Assembly: GCF_000720475.1 (NCBI RefSeq)
Contig: NZ_JOAP01000038.1
Location: 1 to 64,000, forward strand
Source: Streptomyces aureocirculatus
Lineage (GTDB): Bacteria > Actinomycetota > Actinomycetes > Streptomycetales > Streptomycetaceae
Direction: 5' to 3'
DNA length: 64,000 nt
Part shown: positions 8,132 through 16,626 of the stretch, one piece after another
How positions within the stretch are numbered: the first letter of the stretch is position 1
How the letters are laid out: each line of letters opens with the position of its first letter
Translations under genes and position numbers: made by a program
Notes under the pieces: model-generated
Database searches by the model: none
What the model was told of the DNA's origin: nothing
The model's input: the letters and a program-made list of their open reading frames with translations, nothing else

Positions 8132-8776
8132 TCACGCAGTCGGCAGCTGGACGGCGACGGTTCCGCCGGACACGGCCCGGGCGATGAGTTCGACCAGCAT
8201 CTGGCGAACCACCTGTGAGTCCGCTGTCTCGGGGTTTTGGTGCCCGGCGGCCGCGGCAAGCAGCACCGTCAGCGCCTCGGCCGCGGCGAAGGAGTCGTCC
8301 GTCGCGCCGGATGATGACGGACGAGCGGTGATCGCGTACTCCAAGTGCCCCAGGAGACCGGAGAGTATGCGGCGGCGGATCTCGGCGAACCGGCTGTCGT
8401 CCTCGGCCGCCCGCAGGTCGACCACCCGCAGGACCACCTCGTGCTCCCGCCAGAACGCGAAGAAGGCGTCCACCGTACTCCCGGCCGCGTGACGCCCGCC
8501 GCCCCACCAACTGCCGATCTCCGCGTAGATCAGTCCGTCGCTTCCTTCCTGCGCCACGGGCCGGGCCAGCTCCAGGGCGGCCGCGTCGACGTCTGCGAAG
8601 TACTGATAGAAGGTCGCGGGCGAGGTACGCGCGCGACGGGCGACATCGATCACTCTCGTCGCGTGATAGCCGTGCTCGGCCAGCAACTCCTTGAGACAGA
8701 GCAGCAGTTGGCTGCGAGTCTTCAGACCGCGTGCCCCGATCGGGCGCCCTGCGGTGCTCCGGATCTCCTCGGCCAT
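8132..8776 (-). CDS. TetR-family transcriptional regulator
   Basis: A 214-residue protein with AGGAAGAG just upstream of the ATG. The N-terminal helix-turn-helix is clear: LKELLAEHGYHATRVIDVAR, RARTSPATFYQYFADVD (residues about 29-64). The C-terminal ligand domain is helical and variable. TetR proteins repress a nearby target until a small ligand binds. No divergent efflux or enzyme gene is adjacent, so the target is unknown. A terminator-like hairpin lies upstream at 8802-8829. Confidence 0.85.
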   Translation of the reverse strand: MAEEIRSTAGRPIGARGLKTRSQLLLCLKELLAEHGYHATRVIDVARRARTSPATFYQYFADVDAAALELARPVAQEGSDGLIYAEIGSWWGGGRHAAGSTVDAFFAFWREHEVVLRVVDLRAAEDDSRFAEIRRRILSGLLGHLEYAITARPSSSGATDDSFAAAEALTVLLAAAAGHQNPETADSQVVRQMLVELIARAVSGGTVAVQLPTA

Positions 8777-8801
8777 GTCTCTTCCTGTTCGGTGGGTGGC
8801 A

Positions 8802-8829
8802 CCGGCCCGGCCCTTCGGGGCCGGGCCGG
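8802..8829. terminator. GC hairpin with TTCG loop
   Basis: CCGGCCCGGCCC at 8802-8813 pairs perfectly with 8818-8829 across a stable TTCG tetraloop. It ends the unit containing the double-AAA+ gene and its 37-aa partner. Confidence 0.75.
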
Positions 8830-8896
8830 CGGCGGCCGCTGTCTGATCCAGGCCCGGCCGCCCGACGCGGGAGCGTGTTCGCCCCCGCGATGCTGG

Positions 8897-9010
8897 TCAG
8901 GGCCGGGCCAGCGCCGCTGTGATGTCGTCGACGGACTTGACGCCGAGCGCGCCTGTCCGGAACATCCGGAACGGGAGCGCTCGGTGCGATATGGACGGCT
9001 GCTCAGTCAT
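8897..9010 (-). CDS. Small protein coupled to the double-AAA+ ATPase (37 aa)
   Basis: The ATG at 9010 overlaps the stop of the AAA+ gene by eight bases, a sign of translational coupling. Product: MTEQPSISHRALPFRMFR then TGALGVKSVDDITAALARP. No known family. Coupling suggests a fixed ratio to, or interaction with, the ATPase. Confidence 0.55.
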   Translation of the reverse strand: MTEQPSISHRALPFRMFRTGALGVKSVDDITAALARP

Positions 9011-10910
9011 CCGAGGGGGATGCCGAGGCTGTGCCGCCGGTCTGGGTAGCGAGCAGGTAGTCCTCGATCCAGGTGCGAACTGCCTTGCGCGCCGGCCGCG
9101 CACCCTGGGAGTCCACGTAGGTGGTCTCTTCGATGGCGCACAGCTCGTCGTCGGGCATCGACGCGGGAAGCGCCTGGGCCAGCCGCGGCTTGGCCTCGAC
9201 GATCCGTTCACGCTGCCGCTCGTAGTCGGCGGCCATGATCTGCCGGTAGGTCTGCCGGTCGATGGGGTTGAACCCCACGACCAGTGAGAACCGGCCCAGC
9301 AGCTCGGCGTCGAAGAACTGCTCCAGTGCCTTGTTGAGGCTCTGGTTCGAGATGGTCTTCGGGTTGTTGCCGAAGCCGATCATCTTGCCGTCGAGCGAAT
9401 CACGGGCGGCGTTGGTCGTGCAGATGACCAGGGCCTTGGAGAAGTCCAGCATCTTGCCATGGGCATTGCGGATGTAGCCTTCGTCGAATGCCGAGAGGAA
9501 CAAGCGCTGAACGGCCTTGTCGGCCTTCTCGAACTCGTCGAGCAAAATCACCCGGTGGGGGTTGGACTCCAGCGTGTCGAACGGGAGCTCCTGGTTGGAG
9601 TCCGATCCGACATAGCCGGGAGGTGCGCCGATGATCTTCGACGTCGACCACTCGCTGTGGAATTCGGTCAGGTTGAGGATGATCGGCTCGGTGCCGGTCG
9701 TCTCCTCAGCGATGATCTTGACCGCCTCGGTCTTACCCACACCCGAGGCCCCGGCGAACAGCCACGTCGTGGGCGTCTTCGTCGGGAACAGGTCGAGCTC
9801 TTCGCGGGCCAGACGGTCCGTGAGCTTGGCGAGCACGTCGTCCTGGCCCTGCAGGCGGCTGGTGAGCGTGGCGCTCAGCGCGGCAACGTCGAGGTCCTTG
9901 CGCTGGGCGTTTCCGGTCATCAGGCGCTTGGCCACATTGAGCACACGGGTGCTCGTCAGCGGCACCTGCGGGATGGACCGCAAGGTCTGCGCGAGCGCCG
10001 TGTCGCCGGCGACCTCGGCCTGGACGATGAGCTTCTTCTGCTCCAGGACCCGGTCAGCCATCGCCCGGTCGAGCAGCGTAATGGCGTTGTCCGGACGGTG
10101 CTGGCCAGCCCGAGAGTTCGCTTCGGCGATCTGCACCACCGAGGCCAGGACGTCGTCGGAGACCCCGATCTGGTGACGGTAGTGCGCCATCAGGCCGGGC
10201 CGGACCGTGGTCATCACGGCCAGTGTCTGCTCCACGCTCAGCTCGTCGACGATGAGCCGGGTGAAGCGACGGGCGAAGGCCGGGTCCTCATCGAAGGCAC
10301 GAGACTCCGTGCTGGTGGTCGCACCGATGACGGACATGTCGCCGCGGGCCAGGGCCGGCTTGAGGATCTGCGAGATCTTGCGGCCGACGGCGTCGCCATG
10401 GCTGCCGGACCCTCCGGTGATCTGGTGGATCTCGTCCATGAACAGGATGGCCTTGTTCTTGGGGTCCGAGGCGAACTCGACGATCGCCTTGACCTTCTCC
10501 TCCAGCGAGCCGACTATGCCGGTCCCGGCGATGATGTTGGTGATGGGCAGCTCGTAGATCGTGTAGTCCTTGAGCTGGTCGGGAATGAGGGCGTCGCCGA
10601 GCGCGATGCGCCGTGCAATGTCCTCGACGATTTTCGTCTTGCCGACGCCGGCGGAACCGACCAGCAGAGCGTTGGGCTTGGTCTTGCTGATGATGACCGA
10701 GAGAACCTGCCCGATGAGCGTGTCACGGAACATGGTCGGATCGGCGTTCTTGAACTTCTCGTTGTAGTCGACGAGGAGCTCCTTGACGTCATCGGCGCTG
10801 CCACCGCTGGACGGCCGTCCCACGGACGGGAACTGCGGAGGGAAGCTGCCGCCACCGCCGTTGCCCTTGTCCTCGTCGGAGCCGCCGGGTGTGAAGTTGC
10901 TGAGACCCAC
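9003..10910 (-). CDS. Double-AAA+ ATPase, ClpA/ClpB-like
   Basis: A 635-residue protein; the GTG at 10910 is chosen because AAGGAGG stands six bases before it. After a Gly/Ser/Pro-rich N-terminal tail (residues 1-40) come AAA module 1 (Walker A GSAGVGKT 85-92, Walker B ILFMDE 155-160) and AAA module 2 (AGASGVGKT about 385, RVILLDEFEKAD about 452). The layout matches Clp/Hsp100 unfoldases, but no N-domain and no IGF/IGL loop for ClpP docking were noticed, so it may be a stand-alone remodeller, perhaps of plasmid replication complexes. Confidence 0.85.
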   Translation of the reverse strand: MGLSNFTPGGSDEDKGNGGGGSFPPQFPSVGRPSSGGSADDVKELLVDYNEKFKNADPTMFRDTLIGQVLSVIISKTKPNALLVGSAGVGKTKIVEDIARRIALGDALIPDQLKDYTIYELPITNIIAGTGIVGSLEEKVKAIVEFASDPKNKAILFMDEIHQITGGSGSHGDAVGRKISQILKPALARGDMSVIGATTSTESRAFDEDPAFARRFTRLIVDELSVEQTLAVMTTVRPGLMAHYRHQIGVSDDVLASVVQIAEANSRAGQHRPDNAITLLDRAMADRVLEQKKLIVQAEVAGDTALAQTLRSIPQVPLTSTRVLNVAKRLMTGNAQRKDLDVAALSATLTSRLQGQDDVLAKLTDRLAREELDLFPTKTPTTWLFAGASGVGKTEAVKIIAEETTGTEPIILNLTEFHSEWSTSKIIGAPPGYVGSDSNQELPFDTLESNPHRVILLDEFEKADKAVQRLFLSAFDEGYIRNAHGKMLDFSKALVICTTNAARDSLDGKMIGFGNNPKTISNQSLNKALEQFFDAELLGRFSLVVGFNPIDRQTYRQIMAADYERQRERIVEAKPRLAQALPASMPDDELCAIEETTYVDSQGARPARKAVRTWIEDYLLATQTGGTASASPSDD

Positions 10911-11016
10911 CGGGTCCTCCTTCGGTGCGGGTCGCTCGGCGTGGTGGCGCGCTGGGCGGATGCGCCACGGTGTCCCGAGCAGGGATATGGATGAGCGATA
11001 GAGAAAGTCAGGAGTC

Positions 11017-11040
11017 GTCAAGAGCGGCACTTCTCTTGAC
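11017..11040. terminator. Short hairpin upstream of the double-AAA+ gene
   Basis: GTCAAGAG / CTCTTGAC, an 8-bp stem with 8-nt loop, about 20 bp past the stop of the remnant ORF at 11062. A similar CCAAGAG/CTCTTGG hairpin follows the vWA gene at 12033-12085. Confidence 0.45.
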
Positions 11041-11061
11041 GGTCTTCGAGGAGCGGCATGG

Positions 11062-11230
11062 TCAGCTGACCTCGATATCGCCAGGCACGGTGGTGGGCGC
11101 AGGCTTGGTGAGCGCGGCGGCAACCTCTTCGAAAGCGGCGATCGCCTTGCGAAGATCAGCGAAGATCTCCGCGGCGATACCGGCCGGGTTTCCGAGTTCT
11201 CCCGCGCCCTGCGTAGGGAGGTCGCGCGCA
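11062..11230 (-). pseudogene. Start-less small ORF
   Basis: The minus strand codes for GELGNPAGIAAEIFADLRK and AIAAFEEVAAALTKPAP to a TGA at 11062-11064 with good codon bias, but the frame opens after a stop near 11245 with no ATG, GTG or TTG. It probably lost its start by a small indel, or uses an unusual start. Confidence 0.35.
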
Positions 11231-11260
11231 GGCCAGGCTGGCTTTCGTGTTCAGCACGGG

Positions 11261-11521
11261 TTACGCGGCGTTGAAGCTGCCAATGACCACGCCAGGTGGC
11301 CCCTCGGAAGTAAGCACCTCGACCTTGGCGTTGGACCGATCGAGGCGGAACCCCGGCAACGGCTCGTCATCGAAGTACTGAATAGATGCCAGTGCGGGGT
11401 CTCTGCTGGGGCCACCGCAGACGGTACGCAGTGCCTCGTCCTCGTTCTCGGCACGGACGACGACGGCGTCATACTCCTCGCGCCCCCAGCCGTCCGTGCG
11501 GGTCACCTGCCACAGCTTCAT
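11261..11521 (-). CDS. Hypothetical protein (86 aa)
   Basis: Start MKLWQVTRTDGWGREEYDA at 11521. The pattern of a Trp-rich strand, VVVRAENEDEALRTV and a short acidic loop resembles small proteins that carry an Asp/Glu-rich domain with the motif W..T....G.D.YD..VV.A..E..A. A few bases separate it from the decayed gene upstream. Function unknown. Confidence 0.55.
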   Translation of the reverse strand: MKLWQVTRTDGWGREEYDAVVVRAENEDEALRTVCGGPSRDPALASIQYFDDEPLPGFRLDRSNAKVEVLTSEGPPGVVIGSFNAA

Positions 11522-11526
11522 AGTCT

Positions 11527-11909
11527 TCAGTTCTCTTCCGGGTTTGCGGTCAGCTTGACGACTGTTTCCTGAGTGACGAACCACTCGAAGCCTGACGGCG
11601 GAACTGCAAAGCTCCCTGTCCGCCAGTGCATGGGTCCTGCTGTCCACCACCGGGGGTGAACTCCTGGCCATTGACAGAAGCCGTCGACGACGGCGGCTCG
11701 GCGACCAAGTACGCCATCGCGCACCTCGGCATATGGTGCGGGGCGTAGCAATGCAGGATCACGACCTCACCGGTGCGAGCGAGCGCCTCGGCAGCGTCAG
11801 TGGGGAACGAGGTGCGCACCCTCGGTCTTCGTCCATCGACCGCCGACCGCTTCGAGGACCTCGTTGACGTGCTTGTACAGGGTGGGAGCCAAGCGGGGCC
11901 GACGAGCAT
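11527..11909 (-). pseudogene. Frameshifted gene of the MLVGP..LAPTLYKHVNEVL type
   Basis: Three frames must be joined: MLVGPA / LAPTLYKHVNEVLEAVGGRW and TKTEGAHL / FPTDAAEALARTGEVVILH / VVDGFCQWPGVHPRWW then GFEWFVTQETVVKLTANPEEN. The N terminus matches small actinobacterial plasmid/phage proteins beginning YKHVNEVLEALGG.W, often found near adenine methylases. At least three indels (near 11890, 11815 and 11700) break it. The ATG at 11909 overlaps the stop of a 21-aa ORF (TGATG). Confidence 0.6.
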
Positions 11910-11974
11910 CAGGCGACGCCATCAGTCTTGGTACGGCCCGACAGGGCTGCGAGCACATCCGTGGGGATTCGCAT
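11909..11974 (-). CDS. 21-aa coupled leader ORF
   Basis: AAAGGAA precedes the ATG at 11974 by seven bases. The product is MRIPTDVLAALSGRTKTDGVA, and its TGA overlaps the start of the next gene (TGATG). This arrangement would couple translation of the downstream gene, now decayed, to this short peptide. Confidence 0.5.
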   Translation of the reverse strand: MRIPTDVLAALSGRTKTDGVA

Positions 11975-12032
11975 CGATGGTTCCTTTGTACCGGCCGAGC
12001 AGGGGTTGGATGGACAAGAGAGAGGCAGGAGT

Positions 12033-12085
12033 CGCCAAGAGCAGTGCCGCTCAGGGGAGTTGGTTGCACGGCACCCCTCTTGGCG
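12033..12085. terminator. Long hairpin after the vWA gene
   Basis: CGCCAAGAG (12033-12041) pairs with CTCTTGGCG (12077-12085), with a further inner stem GTGCCG/CGGCAC, 22 bp past the vWA stop. Confidence 0.6.
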
Positions 12086-12106
12086 GTTCTTGGGGTGGCA
12101 GCAGGG

Positions 12107-13792
12107 TCAGACGACCATGCCGAGGAGCCTCTGCCGGATGCTCGGATCGATGTGCTGCATCGAGTCGGCGTAGCGTTTTGCCAGGTCAACCATGAACGAC
12201 CAGTCCATGGCGGAGCACGGTGCGTAGTACAGGTTCTTCGGGTGGTCCTGACGCGTGGACGGCGGCAGCCAGTCGAAGTCGGTGACCATGAGCGAGAGCC
12301 TGCGCTGGCGCACGCGGCTGGCGTTGATGTACTGCCAGATCTGCGTGTACTCCGTTCCGCCCGACACCTTCGGGATCCTGCGGAACTCCTTCCAGATCCG
12401 AGTCGTCGACTTGTTCTCCGTGCGCAGCATCACCTCCTGGGACAGGAAGTGGCTGAACGAGTTGAAGTACAGGTTGATGTTGAGCTTCTTGGCGATCCGA
12501 ATGAGCATCATGACCGCCTCCTGGTAGTTCTCCTCCGAGATCGAACCGGAGGTGTCGATGTAGATGTGCAGGTCCGGCATGTACTGCACCGAGGTGATCC
12601 GGCCGGGCTTGTTGAAGTCATCCGGGTTCCGGCGGTTGGCCTTGAGGAAGGTCGCCTTCGTTGTGCGGAAGATGTTCTGTGACTTGTTGACCTTGCCCAT
12701 CCGGCGCAGCACCCGGGTGATATCCTTAAGCAGGTCGAGCTTGCTCGGCGGCTGCTTGCGGAACGCCACCTGGGCGCTACGGCTGCCAGGCTGGCCCGGT
12801 TGCTGCTTGGCTCCCAGGGCAGCGGCCCGGGCGGCTGCCCGTGGCAGCGATGTGAGCTTGGACAGCGACGTGTTCGAGACGACCTTCACCGGCGAAGCCA
12901 GCGACTGGTTGATGAGGTTCCACTCCTCCGTGATCTTCGCCGCGGTGGCTCGGGCATGGGCCTCGACGTTGACCAGGACGAGGGAGCGCGGGCAGAACAG
13001 CTCCCCGGCCGTGAACGGCAGGACGCCGGTGTCCAGGGCAGTGTTCTGCTGGCTGGCCTGGGCCCGCTGATGCTCGACGTAGTTCATGAGCATGTGCACG
13101 AGCACGCGGGCGAAGGAGTGCTCATCGTTGGCGTCAGAGTCGTCCTTGCGCACCAGCAGCGACTCGGTGAGCCCCTTCAGGGACAGGGCCGTGAAGTCGT
13201 TGAGCAGCTTGGTGGTGGCCGGCGGCAACGCACTGGCCATCGTCTGTATCTGCTGGGACAGCCAGATCTTGAAGTCGTCGAAGGCCGCGGAGGACTGGAA
13301 CCAGAACCCGAGGGTGTCAGGGTGGAAGGCGTAGGCGATCGAGGCGAAGAAGGCGCTCTCGTCACCGGTCCCCGCCAGCAGAGCCTTCGCGGCCGGGAGG
13401 ACATCAGCCTGCGCGGTGTAGAGCACCCGCGGGGAGGGCGCGGGCATCTTGTTCTGCTGTCCGGCCTGGACGGCGAAGAGCTCGGCGACCGGCAGCGGTG
13501 TGCCCTGGTCGAAGTTGATCAGGGTCTGCCCGAGCAGCTCCTTGACGGTCTGCTCGCTGGCCACGTTCAGCGTGTCGCCGAGGCAGCTCAGGACCAGATC
13601 CGGGATGCCGTCCGTCAGATCAGCGCCCTGGGCGTCGGTGATGCTCGCCGGGGCGTTGGGGTTCAACGGCTCCAGCAGCGGGTCGATGAGGGTCTGCTGG
13701 ATCGCCGGCATCGGGTCGTAATCACCGGTGCACGAGATGGTGTGCAGTGCGTCGAGTACGGCCGGTTTCTGGTTCGTGACGGTGATCGTCAT
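12107..13792 (-). CDS. vWA-domain protein, partner of the MoxR ATPase
   Basis: A 561-residue protein; start MTITVTNQKPAVLDALHTIS at 13792 with GAAGGAG upstream. The N-terminal about 380 residues are helical and family-specific. A C-terminal vWA domain carries the intact metal-ion-dependent adhesion motif DTSGS in LHIYIDTSGSIS (about residue 411) and a later LSLMVTDFDW strand. MoxR AAA+ proteins and vWA proteins of the CobT/CoxE type work as pairs in metal insertion or complex assembly. It lies directly downstream of the MoxR gene. The client complex is not identifiable. Confidence 0.85.
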   Translation of the reverse strand: MTITVTNQKPAVLDALHTISCTGDYDPMPAIQQTLIDPLLEPLNPNAPASITDAQGADLTDGIPDLVLSCLGDTLNVASEQTVKELLGQTLINFDQGTPLPVAELFAVQAGQQNKMPAPSPRVLYTAQADVLPAAKALLAGTGDESAFFASIAYAFHPDTLGFWFQSSAAFDDFKIWLSQQIQTMASALPPATTKLLNDFTALSLKGLTESLLVRKDDSDANDEHSFARVLVHMLMNYVEHQRAQASQQNTALDTGVLPFTAGELFCPRSLVLVNVEAHARATAAKITEEWNLINQSLASPVKVVSNTSLSKLTSLPRAAARAAALGAKQQPGQPGSRSAQVAFRKQPPSKLDLLKDITRVLRRMGKVNKSQNIFRTTKATFLKANRRNPDDFNKPGRITSVQYMPDLHIYIDTSGSISEENYQEAVMMLIRIAKKLNINLYFNSFSHFLSQEVMLRTENKSTTRIWKEFRRIPKVSGGTEYTQIWQYINASRVRQRRLSLMVTDFDWLPPSTRQDHPKNLYYAPCSAMDWSFMVDLAKRYADSMQHIDPSIRQRLLGMVV

Positions 13793-13838
13793 GGGTCGTG
13801 GTCTCCTTCTGAGGACAAGGCAGCGGCAGAGCGCCGCC

Positions 13839-13886
13839 GGTGGTGGGAGTTGCAGCAAGGACTGCACCGCGGCGGTCCCCACCACC
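13839..13886. terminator. Intercistronic hairpin between MoxR and vWA genes
   Basis: GGTGGTGGG at 13839-13847 pairs with CCCACCACC at 13878-13886. It may attenuate transcription so that less vWA than ATPase is made. Confidence 0.45.
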
Positions 13887-13899
13887 AGTGAGCGAGCGA

Positions 13900-15141
13900 T
13901 CAGAGGAAGGCCGAGAGGACCGGCTTGGCCTGGTTGACGATCGGAGCGTTGATCTCCATGAAGGCCTCCAGGTTCTGGCGGTCGATCTGCTGGCTGGTCA
14001 CCATCTCGATGAGCGTGCGGGTGTGCTCCGGCTCGATCTGGGTGATGGCCTGGGCCAGCTGCTCGATGAGGCGCGCGTTGTCCTTGCTCTCCTTGAGCGC
14101 GTACAGCAGCGACCCGGACTTCTCGTTGTCGGTCAGCGTCGCGATGACCGCGGCCATGTCGGTCATGGTCGCTGAGGCCTTCAGGCTCTGGTAGCAGTTC
14201 GGCTTCGGGACGTTCACCCGGTTCTGCTGCACGCCGCCGGCGTTGTTCGCCAGGTCCTGGGAGATGGTGGCCACGAGGTGCGTGGTGAACATGGTGTCTC
14301 CGACGTAGGCCTCGATGGCCTCGTTCAGCAGCGAGGTCTCGCGGTCGCCGATCTGGATCGGGGTGGCCAGGTACTGCGCCAGCTGCTGCGGGTCGGCCGC
14401 GTTGAGCCACTTCGACAGGTTGTCGATGGTGCGCGGCGTGGTGAGCTGGTTCATCTCCTCGCCGCCGTCGAACAGATCGGCCATCGTGACGTTGCCGTTG
14501 TCGTCGTCGTCCTGGCCGTCGGCGACGATGGCCTCGGGTGTCGACTTCTGGAAGATGAGCCCGGGGTACTGCGTGAGCACCGTCTTCACCCAGGGGTTCA
14601 TGTTGTCGCCGAGAACGGACATGAGGGTGGCGGCGTCGGGCTCGACGTGGAAGATCGCGAAGCGGGACAGGCTTGCCTCGTCGAGCGAGGTGACGTTGCC
14701 CCTGTCGTTGCCGGCCACGACGATGCGGACGTTCTTGGGCAGCTCGACGTACCCCATGCGGCGCAGCGTGACCAGGGTCAGCGCGCCGGAGGTGACGTCG
14801 GAGGTGGTGCGGTTGATCTCGTCGAGGAAGAGGATCGGCCACTCGCGCGTGTTCTTCTCGGCGTAGTCGATGCACTCCTGGATCACCTGGTGCGGGTAGA
14901 AGACCTGCTTGTAGCTCTGAGTGCCGTCGTCCTTGGTGTACAGCACCAGACGCGCACCGGTGAGGTCGGCCTTGTCGGCGAGCTGGTTGCACGGCAGCGT
15001 GAAAGCCCGCGTGCCCATGGAGTAGGCCAGGTCCTCGACGAAGCTGGACTTGCCGATACCGGGTTCGCCCATGAGAGCGGGCGTCGCGCCGACCTCAAGT
15101 GACTGCTTGATGAGGGTCGTCAGGGTGTCGTTGAACTTCAT
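13900..15141 (-). CDS. MoxR-type AAA+ ATPase
   Basis: A 413-residue protein starting MKFNDTLTTLIKQSLEVGAT at 15141. Walker A GEPGIGKS (25-32), Walker B WPILFLDEINR (about 101-111) and sensor-1 IVVAGND (140-146) are intact, and the pre-sensor loop ALTLVTLRRMGYVELPKNV matches MoxR/RavA-like ATPases. These act as chaperones that open vWA-containing complexes. The vWA gene follows on the same strand. The C-terminal half contains an acidic loop DGQDDDDNGN and a helical tail not seen in short MoxR proteins. Confidence 0.88.
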   Translation of the reverse strand: MKFNDTLTTLIKQSLEVGATPALMGEPGIGKSSFVEDLAYSMGTRAFTLPCNQLADKADLTGARLVLYTKDDGTQSYKQVFYPHQVIQECIDYAEKNTREWPILFLDEINRTTSDVTSGALTLVTLRRMGYVELPKNVRIVVAGNDRGNVTSLDEASLSRFAIFHVEPDAATLMSVLGDNMNPWVKTVLTQYPGLIFQKSTPEAIVADGQDDDDNGNVTMADLFDGGEEMNQLTTPRTIDNLSKWLNAADPQQLAQYLATPIQIGDRETSLLNEAIEAYVGDTMFTTHLVATISQDLANNAGGVQQNRVNVPKPNCYQSLKASATMTDMAAVIATLTDNEKSGSLLYALKESKDNARLIEQLAQAITQIEPEHTRTLIEMVTSQQIDRQNLEAFMEINAPIVNQAKPVLSAFL

Positions 15142-15472
15142 GTCGATGTCTTTTCTGTGCGCGGGCGAGGAAGAGAGAGAAAGACAAGAGATGTCGGAGC
15201 ACGGCGCTGCTGCTCTCGGCGTCGCCGAGGCTGCATAGGCCGTGAACGGTCCTGCGGCGCGGGCCGCGCCGTCGGAACTCGGCGGAGACCTGCACTCCCA
15301 CCATTGGTGGCGATGGATCCCCGCTGCACATCGCCACCCGATCGCGCTCCGCGCGATCCAGCACGGTCCCCGACCTGTGCTCGGCCCCGCCGCAGCACCC
15401 GTCACCCACCCCACCCGCTGCCGGAGGCAGCAGATGAACCAGGAGCAGAAGCAGCAGAACAGGTACAGAGCG
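15142..15472. other. Intergenic region between primase-like and MoxR genes
   Basis: 331 bp with no supported gene. It contains a perfect 10-bp hairpin (GGTGGCGATG at 15306-15315 with 15329-15338) that likely terminates the primase-like gene, and the MoxR leader. Confidence 0.5.
15306..15338. terminator. Terminator downstream of the primase-like gene
   Basis: Perfect 10-bp stem with 13-nt loop, about 135 bp past the stop at 15473. Confidence 0.55.
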
Positions 15473-16531
15473 TCAGTGGGTCGACGAGGAACGGGCCTCG
15501 CGGTCGGCCACGAGCGCAGCCGCTCGGTCGAGGAGGAAGGGCCGGCCGTTGCGCCGCTCGCTGTGCTTGGGGCGCGCAGGGATGACGTCCAGCGCCGCCT
15601 TGTAGAGCAACCACGCGGTATCGCCCGTCGAGTACTTGACGCCGAGGGCGCTGTAGGCGCGCAGTTGCGTCCGCATCCAGCCGTAGAGCGACGCGAGAAC
15701 CGAGAACTCCCAGCGGGACATGTCGTGGTTGAAATCGCCGGGATCCCGAAGCTGATGGTGTGCACTGGCCAGGGTCTGCTCGACGATCGCCTGTGAGTAC
15801 GGGATGTCGGGCATGTCCTCGGCGGTGTCGACCGCAGACGCTGAAGCACCGGAGCTGTCGCTGACGTTCACGGCCAGCTGCGCGTAGAGGTCCTCGATGG
15901 AGACGAAGGCCGGCGCGCTAGTTGCTGCGTTGCCCTGAGCGACGATGCGATCGGGCACCGGCTGGCGGGTGAAGGTCGACCAGTGGTCCAGGAGCAGCTC
16001 GTACCAGCCGTGTTCCTCACGCAGGACTCGCTTGCCGGCGGCCACGGGGAAGTCGTGGAAGTTCTTCGGCAGCGGCATAAGGAGATGGAAGCCCTGGCCG
16101 GACATCGACAGCTCCGCGTAGAAAATGCCCGGCAGCCGCAACAGGTCTGCGGCCACACCTGGCGGGCAGTCGGCCTCGATGTCGAGGACGAACAGCCCGT
16201 CAGTCTGGGCTTGGAGGTAGAAGGCGGTGTTCGCGGCGTTCGGTATCGCCGCGGTGAGTTCGTCGAGGGTGAGCAGGCAGGTCTCGTCCAGGGCGAAGGC
16301 TCCGCGTAGTGGGCCGACGTGCTTGCAGCTGGACGTGCAGCCGTCGAGCAGGTGCCGTACGTCGATCGGGGCCTTGCGCTTCGGCGGCTTGGTGGGATCT
16401 CCGGGGGTCTCTTCCCCGATCTGTCCGGAGATGGTCCACCGACAGACACTGGCGAGAATGCGGATCGCGGGGTTGCCGTAGAACTGCGGGAACCAGGCGC
16501 GGGGGTCGGCCGGAGTCATCGAGGAACGCAC
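15473..16531 (-). CDS. Candidate archaeo-eukaryotic-type primase (Prim-Pol)
   Basis: A 352-residue protein starting at GTG 16531 or ATG 16519. It shows the three AEP active-site motifs in order: GLFVLDIEADCP (acidic motif I, about residue 115), ELSMSGQGFHLLMPLP (SxxGxGxH-type motif II, about 140-155) and WYELLLDHWSTFT (hD motif III, about 175). AEP primases make primers and can polymerise DNA in plasmid and phage replisomes. With a family B polymerase and an SF3 helicase on the same replicon this would complete a primer-polymerase-helicase set. No zinc finger is obvious. The assignment rests on motifs only. Confidence 0.65.
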   Translation of the reverse strand: MRSSMTPADPRAWFPQFYGNPAIRILASVCRWTISGQIGEETPGDPTKPPKRKAPIDVRHLLDGCTSSCKHVGPLRGAFALDETCLLTLDELTAAIPNAANTAFYLQAQTDGLFVLDIEADCPPGVAADLLRLPGIFYAELSMSGQGFHLLMPLPKNFHDFPVAAGKRVLREEHGWYELLLDHWSTFTRQPVPDRIVAQGNAATSAPAFVSIEDLYAQLAVNVSDSSGASASAVDTAEDMPDIPYSQAIVEQTLASAHHQLRDPGDFNHDMSRWEFSVLASLYGWMRTQLRAYSALGVKYSTGDTAWLLYKAALDVIPARPKHSERRNGRPFLLDRAAALVADREARSSSTH

Positions 16532-16571
16532 GCTTTCGATCGGAGGCGTCAGGAGAGGACAAGAAAAACAG

Positions 16572-16606
16572 GACCCCCGTACTGCACGGATGCGAGTACG
16601 GGGGTC
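16572..16606. terminator. Terminator after the 313-aa gene
   Basis: Perfect 12-bp stem GACCCCCGTACT (16572-16583) with 16595-16606, 21 bp past the stop. Confidence 0.8.
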
Positions 16607-16626
16607 TCATCGCTGTTCAGCGTGGA

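Noticed and set aside
9459..10994. 511-aa plus-strand frame
   Set aside because: Mirror of the double-AAA+ gene; no start signal and shadow-like composition.
12107..14992. 961-aa single protein spanning the vWA gene and part of the MoxR gene
   Set aside because: The extra N-terminal part is the wrong frame of the MoxR gene; the vWA protein has its own ribosome binding site and start at 13792.
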